The notes below the pieces were generated by a model. The model did not search any database. It saw nothing but the letters and a program-made list of their open reading frames with translations, and was not told the DNA's origin. From Candidatus Hydrogenedentota bacterium (GTDB taxonomy: Bacteria > Hydrogenedentota > Hydrogenedentia > Hydrogenedentales > Hydrogenedentaceae), in the NCBI GenBank assembly GCA_026415215.1, contig JAOAHN010000090.1:1-44324 (forward strand): a DNA stretch of 44,324 bases, written 5' to 3'. Made by a program: the position numbers and the translations under genes. Positions 40,041 through 44,324 of this stretch are shown piece after piece. Position 1 is the stretch's first letter, and every line of letters begins with the position of its first letter.

Positions 40041-42089
40041 ATGGTCTACATTAATCCATCTGATTTCTATGTCAAGCCAGGAAAACCCTATCCATTTGGT
40101 GCTAAGCCTCAAGATGATGGAGTAGAATTTACAATTTTCTCAAGACATGCTACTCGTGTTTGGTTGGCTTTCTTTGAAAAAGTTGAGGATAGAAAACCTG
40201 TTTGGGAGTATGAGTTCAATCCCCAAAGACACAGAGTGGGAGATGTCTGGTCAATATTTGTTGGAGGAGCGAGGATAGGCACCTTTTATATGTATAGGAT
40301 GGATGGTCCTTATGACCCGAAGGCGGGGCATAGATTTAATCCGAGCATATATCTTCTTGACCCCTATGGTAAGGCTTTTGTGGGAGATGTGGATAACGGA
40401 ACAATGAAAACAGTAGTAGCTCCAGAAGAGATGGATTGGGAACCAGATAGACCTGGACACATACCAATGAGTGAATTGATTATTTATGAGACGCATGTAA
40501 GAGGTTTCACTATCCACTCCTCTTCCGGAGTTGAACATCCAGGTACTTACCAAGGACTCATAGAGAAAATCCCTTATCTAAAAGACCTCGGCGTCAATGC
40601 AGTTGAACTTTTGCCAGTGCAGGAATTTGGAGAGCGTAGAATAGGTAGATGCAGTCTGATCACAGGTGAAGAACTCATCAATTACTGGGGATATAGTAAT
40701 ATAGGTTTCTTTGCTCCCACTCATTGTTATGCAATGTCCGCTCACAGATTTGAGCACCTACTCGAATTTAGGAGGATGGTAGATGCTCTGCACAAAGCAG
40801 GTATTGAAATCATCTTAGATGTAGTCTTTAATCATACCTCTGAAGGGAATGAATTAGGACCTACCCTGTGTTTCCGTGGGATAGATAACAGCATATACTA
40901 CTTCCTTGACAAGGATGGTAGATATCTCAACTATTCAGGTTGCGGTAATACACTAAATTGTGACCATCCCATCGTCAGAGATTTTATTCTCGATTGCCTG
41001 CGTTACTGGGTTGCAGTGATGCACATTGATGGATTCAGATTCGACCTCGCATCTATTTTAGGAAGAGATGAAAACGGCAACCTACACCCTGATGCACCGT
41101 TGATAGAGAGAATCGCCGAAGATCCGGTGCTCCGACATGTGAAACTTATTGCAGAGGCATGGGATGCAAGTGGTGCATATCAAGTGGGATCCTTTGGCGG
41201 ACTTAGATGGGCTGAGTGGAACGGAAAGTATCGAGATGATATCCGCAAATATTGGCGAGGTGACCCTAAGATGCATTCAATATTTGTTACGAGGATTTCG
41301 GGGAGTTCTGACCTATATCAATGGGGAGGAAGAAGTCCTCTGCATAGCATCAACCTAATCACCTGTCATGACGGATTTACTTTACACGACCTTGTAACCT
41401 ACTCTCGAAAACATAACGAGGCAAATGGAGAGAATAATAAAGACGGTTTAGACGAAAACTATAGTTGCAATTATGGCGTAGAAGGCGAAACGGACGATCT
41501 AACTGTTAATAAAATAAGAACTCAAATGAAGAAAAACTTCCTCGCCACCTTGTTCATTTCTTTAGGTGTTCCTATGTTGCTCGGGGGTGATGAGTTCTCT
41601 CGGACACAAAAAGGAAACAATAACGCATATTGTCAGGATAATGAGATCTCCTGGTATAACTGGAACCTTTTACACAAAAATTTTGAGATATACAGATTTT
41701 GCAAAGGTATGATACAGTTTAGGAAGGAAAACCCAGCCTTGAGGAGAGCATCCTTTTTTGATGGCATTCCTAAATATGGAGAAAACAACTATCCCGATAT
41801 ACTTTGGGTTAATTCTGAGGGTAAACAAGTTGATTGGTTTGGGGATGATAGTGTATTCGGTTGCAGGATTGAAGGTGAGATAAACAACGGATACTCCCTG
41901 TTTTTCATATTCAACAACACCCAAGATGCACGACACTTCTTACTTACAGATGAGCCTTGGCGATTAAGAGTTAACACCGCAGAGCCTTTTCCGCGTGATT
42001 ACTACGAAAGACACCACGCCGTGCTCATCAATTCAAAAGCTATTTTATCGCCACCCCGCTCATTGATAATCCTCGAGGCTAAAAAATAA
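40041..42089 (+). CDS. glgX: Glycogen debranching enzyme GlgX-type (GH13)
   Basis: 682 residues. N-terminal CBM48 (about 15-115, PYPFGAKPQDDGVEFTIFS) and GH13 catalytic barrel (about 150-540). Conserved regions: DVVFNHT (I), DGFRFDLAS with nucleophile Asp335 (II), LIAEAWD with acid/base Glu372 (III), and CHDGFTLHDL with Asp444 (IV). GlgX type isoamylases cleave alpha-1,6 branches of limit-dextrins made by glycogen phosphorylase. The end (residues about 560-680) is the C-terminal beta-domain. Its own SD is weak and a 16-codon ORF lies just upstream. It faces the SSS operon divergently. Confidence 0.97.
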   Translation: MVYINPSDFYVKPGKPYPFGAKPQDDGVEFTIFSRHATRVWLAFFEKVEDRKPVWEYEFNPQRHRVGDVWSIFVGGARIGTFYMYRMDGPYDPKAGHRFNPSIYLLDPYGKAFVGDVDNGTMKTVVAPEEMDWEPDRPGHIPMSELIIYETHVRGFTIHSSSGVEHPGTYQGLIEKIPYLKDLGVNAVELLPVQEFGERRIGRCSLITGEELINYWGYSNIGFFAPTHCYAMSAHRFEHLLEFRRMVDALHKAGIEIILDVVFNHTSEGNELGPTLCFRGIDNSIYYFLDKDGRYLNYSGCGNTLNCDHPIVRDFILDCLRYWVAVMHIDGFRFDLASILGRDENGNLHPDAPLIERIAEDPVLRHVKLIAEAWDASGAYQVGSFGGLRWAEWNGKYRDDIRKYWRGDPKMHSIFVTRISGSSDLYQWGGRSPLHSINLITCHDGFTLHDLVTYSRKHNEANGENNKDGLDENYSCNYGVEGETDDLTVNKIRTQMKKNFLATLFISLGVPMLLGGDEFSRTQKGNNNAYCQDNEISWYNWNLLHKNFEIYRFCKGMIQFRKENPALRRASFFDGIPKYGENNYPDILWVNSEGKQVDWFGDDSVFGCRIEGEINNGYSLFFIFNNTQDARHFLLTDEPWRLRVNTAEPFPRDYYERHHAVLINSKAILSPPRSLIILEAKK

Positions 42090-42550
42090 GAAGACTGCTT
42101 TCTCCTAATTCATTTTCTGACTACATAGAAGTCCGTATCAAAAGCATTCAACAATTAAAGTCGTTCGGAAATTAAAACAAAGTATAAAAAGAAGATTATT
42201 GCACTTTTAATATTATCCTATCACTCCTCCCACCGGAATCTTATTATTTACCCCATCGGTGGTTCTGAAAAATTATTACGCTAAAAGGTCTCCTGTATTT
42301 CCAGCTCACTAAATTACCCGCTTCAATCTACTCTTCTTCTCCATTCTTCCACAGTTAACTTCTTGGATTCATTTTTAATCTTCAAACTCCCCTATGGCAG
42401 GTTGCTCATTTTCTCGACACTTCGTAATTTCAAAAACCTCGGTACTATACCCCTCTTATTTTTCTTTTTCATCTCTCCCTCACTATAATTAGCTACATAA
42501 ACTACAAAATAAAGCAATTTGTTTGGGATCTCGTAAAATCTGGGTGGAAA
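42090..42550. other. Long non-coding stretch between glgX and mrr
   Basis: 461 bases without an SD-led ORF. The plus strand is rich in pyrimidines, unlike the purine-rich coding strands elsewhere, so the minus strand may hold a decayed gene, though every frame is broken by stops. A TATAAT at 42484-42489 might serve mrr. No repeat of note. Confidence 0.4.
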
Positions 42551-43479
42551 ATGATACCTGATTGCCAATCTATTATGCTACCATTACTAAAAATCCTTTC
42601 TGATAAAAAAGAGCATACCATTGAAGAAATTGAAAATAGCCTTGCTCATTTCTTTAATTTATCTGAAGAGGAAAAAATCTAACTTTAAAAGATGGCAGTA
42701 AAATATTTTATAAACGTATTCTTTTAGCAAAACGATACTTAAAAGTGGCTTCATTGGTAGATTCAGAGAGGAGAGGTAGAAAAGGGTTTTGGAGGATTAC
42801 AGAAAGGGGTTTAGAAATTTTGTCAAAAAATCTTGATGGAATAAATACTAAATTTCTACTCGATAATTTTCCAGAAGTTAGAGAATGGTATCGAAAATTA
42901 AAGAACGGAGCAGGTACTGTAAATGAAGAAACAATATCCTTAACTGAAACTAATAAGTCTCCCGAGGAGTTAATTGAAGAAAGTATTGATAAAGTGAATT
43001 TATTAACAAAAAGAGAACTAACTGAAATTGTTTCAAATCTTTCTCCAGTGGCTTTTGAGAAATTAGTAGTAGATGTACTTGTACAAATGGGATATGGCGG
43101 GTCGTATGAGGAAGCAAGTCAACACATTGGGAAGACAGGAGACGAAGGTGTTGATGGAGTAATAAAGCAGGACATATTGGGGTTAGATAATATTTATATT
43201 CAGGCAAAACGCTGGAATAACTCAACGGTGGGGCGGAGAGAATTGCAATCCTTTGTGGGTGCTTTACATGGGAAAGGTAGCAGAAAGGGTGTATTTATTA
43301 CAACATCGCAATTTACAAGGGATGCATTAGAATATGCCAAAGGATTATCAGACATTAAACTCATATTGATTGATGGGGAAAAATTGGTTGATTACATGTT
43401 GAAATTCAAGATAGGTGTTAGGACCTACCGAAAATACGAAATACTAAAAGTAGATAACGATTACTTTGAAGATTTCTGA
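42551..43479 (+). pseudogene. mrr: Mrr-type restriction endonuclease interrupted by a -1 frameshift
   Basis: Two frames together cover a full Mrr protein of about 309 residues. The first ORF (42551-42682, 43 codons) is the Mrr N-terminal winged helix (MIPDCQSIMLPLLKIL, then SDKKEHTIEEIENSLAHFF) and meets TAA at 42680. The rest continues in the -1 frame from 42676 (NLTLKDGSKIFYKRI, then WRITERGLEIL) to 43479. The break is in a run of six A (42672-42677); one more A would restore the gene. The catalytic domain (SPVAFEKLVVDVLVQMGY, DEGVDGVI, YIQAKRW) keeps the Asp and Gln-x-Lys of the Mrr nuclease core. The ribosome slipping back by one on AAA would also give the full protein. Reads may show an assembly error. 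Mrr cleaves methylated DNA. Confidence 0.85.
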
Positions 43480-43897
43480 CATTTGATCGGGCCACCACAT
43501 CTAAAATTTCTACTTGAAATGACAAACTAATAGAAACTTCTTTAGGTTTGACATTTCGATAACTGCAGTTATTCAAATTTAAATAAGCTTAAGAGGAAAT
43601 TTATCCACTCCGATTACACCACTCTTTTACCTCTTTACAAAACTATTATTTAATTCTAATCTCCTATGTGAACTTAACTTAGTTTTTAAGTCTTAAATCA
43701 TCTCCCATATTTTCTAAAGTGCACTCTTCCCATTCGGATGATACTTAACTCCAGGATATTTGTTTTTTCCATTGACTCATTCTTGATACATCTACTAAAC
43801 TCTTAACTACATTTACCATACTTGATTGGTGGCATATAAAAAAGCTTACTATGTTCAGAACATATAGAGAGAGTTTACACAGAAAAAGCATGTAGTA
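43480..43897. other. Long non-coding stretch after mrr
   Basis: 418 bases, again pyrimidine-rich on the plus strand. Minus-strand frames keep short protein-like segments between stops, for example around 43600-43810, which suggests decayed coding DNA. Perfect inverted repeats occur at 43559-43572 (ATAACTGCAGTTAT) and 43850-43864 (TATGTTC-A-GAACATA); the second lies 33 bases before the next ATG and could be an operator. Confidence 0.4.
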
Positions 43898-44324
43898 ATG
43901 AGGAAACACTTGTCAAAAAAGAACTGGTTGATCTATATACTCGGTTATAGTCTTTTTGTTCTTCTTTGGACTGTTGTTATTTTTCTTTCCCTGGAGTTAT
44001 TTGAGCGGTTACGGTGGAAATATATCGAAAGAACTAATAAGTATGTGCGGATCCGCCGTGGGGAATTATTAATGAAGGAATGGGATGAAGGTGGTGAGGA
44101 GGGGATACAATATGGAGAAGGTAAAACTTTATTCCCACAGCAATATTTATATGTAGGTGATGAATGGTGTGAATCAGAACCTCACCCGTTAGAAATGTGG
44201 AATTATCGACTTTGTTTTTACCTCGGCGAAAGTGAAATATTTCGAACTACTTTCCGAAGTATTTACGATATGAGAGAATTTCGCGTTGATATTGATAAGA
44301 ATAACCAAACTATAACTTGCTCTC
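43898..44324 (+). CDS. Membrane-anchored protein of unknown function, 3' end outside window
   Basis: 142 codons from ATG at 43898 with no stop before the right edge. After a basic N-terminus (MRKHLSKKNW) there is one membrane helix (about 11-33), then the sequence FERLRWKYIERTNKYVRIRR and a soluble part with Trp, Cys and many acidic residues. A single N-terminal helix followed by an extracytoplasmic domain is seen in anchored SGNH hydrolases of related lineages, but no catalytic block is visible here, so no function is assigned. SD is poor. Confidence 0.6.
   Translation, partial: MRKHLSKKNWLIYILGYSLFVLLWTVVIFLSLELFERLRWKYIERTNKYVRIRRGELLMKEWDEGGEEGIQYGEGKTLFPQQYLYVGDEWCESEPHPLEMWNYRLCFYLGESEIFRTTFRSIYDMREFRVDIDKNNQTITCS

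Noticed and set aside
42228..42265. Weak inverted repeat CCACCG ... CGGTGG
   Set aside because: Only six paired bases around a loop of more than 20 bases and no T run; likely chance.
43604..43612. TTATCCACT, one base from a DnaA box
   Set aside because: Single near-match in AT-rich DNA with no cluster of boxes or dnaA/dnaN genes, so no origin is claimed.

Overview
The window is AT-rich bacterial DNA with dense, SD-led genes and the standard code (TAA, TAG and TGA all end genes). Core genes (rpoB, rpoC, eno, ftsB-like, phoH, pgpH, ybeY, mnmA) mark it as chromosomal. A SurA-like chaperone, a BarA-type hybrid kinase, a DUF1559-type pseudopilin with a DG-motif tail, a GLUG surface protein ending in an EGEGE tail plus Cys/TM/basic C-terminus, and a eukaryotic-like Ser/Thr kinase together suggest an uncultured Gram-negative lineage of the PVC/Hydrogenedentota/Sumerlaeota kind. 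This placement is inference; no rRNA is present.

Layout. 1-3932 (minus): a Ser/Thr kinase running off the left edge, with a transmembrane segment and the beginning of a PhoPQ-related (PqaA-like) outer domain, and a GLUG-repeat surface protein. 4220-12604 (plus): a strong promoter, about 180 nt of leader, rpoB, rpoC and an intrinsic terminator; the usual rplKAJL genes are not upstream. 12646-12804: an isolated 52-codon amphipathic/hydrophobic peptide gene. 12855-23205 (plus): a housekeeping run of parvulin-type chaperone, membrane protein, enolase, FtsB/DivIC-like protein, PhoH, PgpH (c-di-AMP phosphodiesterase type), YbeY and two tandem CNNM/CorC-type transporters. 23206-29921: a GH67-like secreted protein, a methyltransferase, an orphan PilT/VirB11-like mini-ATPase, mnmA, tRNA-Val(UAC) and a pseudopilin.

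30042-34733: a DJ-1/PfpI protein, a pentapeptide-repeat protein, an MBL-fold hydrolase and a large hybrid histidine kinase (HisKA-HATPase-REC-REC-HPt) whose first receiver looks degenerate. 35003-42089: a secreted TIM-barrel glycosidase-like protein, a four-gene minus-strand operon of an SSS sodium symporter with two small membrane proteins and an unknown protein, and glgX preceded by a 16-codon in-frame leader ORF. 42090-44324: gene-poor sequence around an mrr-type restriction endonuclease gene interrupted by a -1 frameshift in an A6 tract, and a membrane-anchored partial ORF at the right edge.

The genes beyond the core suggest a heterotroph that degrades or imports carbohydrate-type substrates (two secreted glycosidase-like proteins, SSS importer, glycogen debranching). 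No complete new defence or biosynthetic system is evident. The most unusual items are the kinase-PqaA fusion, the SSS transporter operon, the recoding-like mrr break, the glgX leader ORF, and residue changes in RpoB and MnmA.
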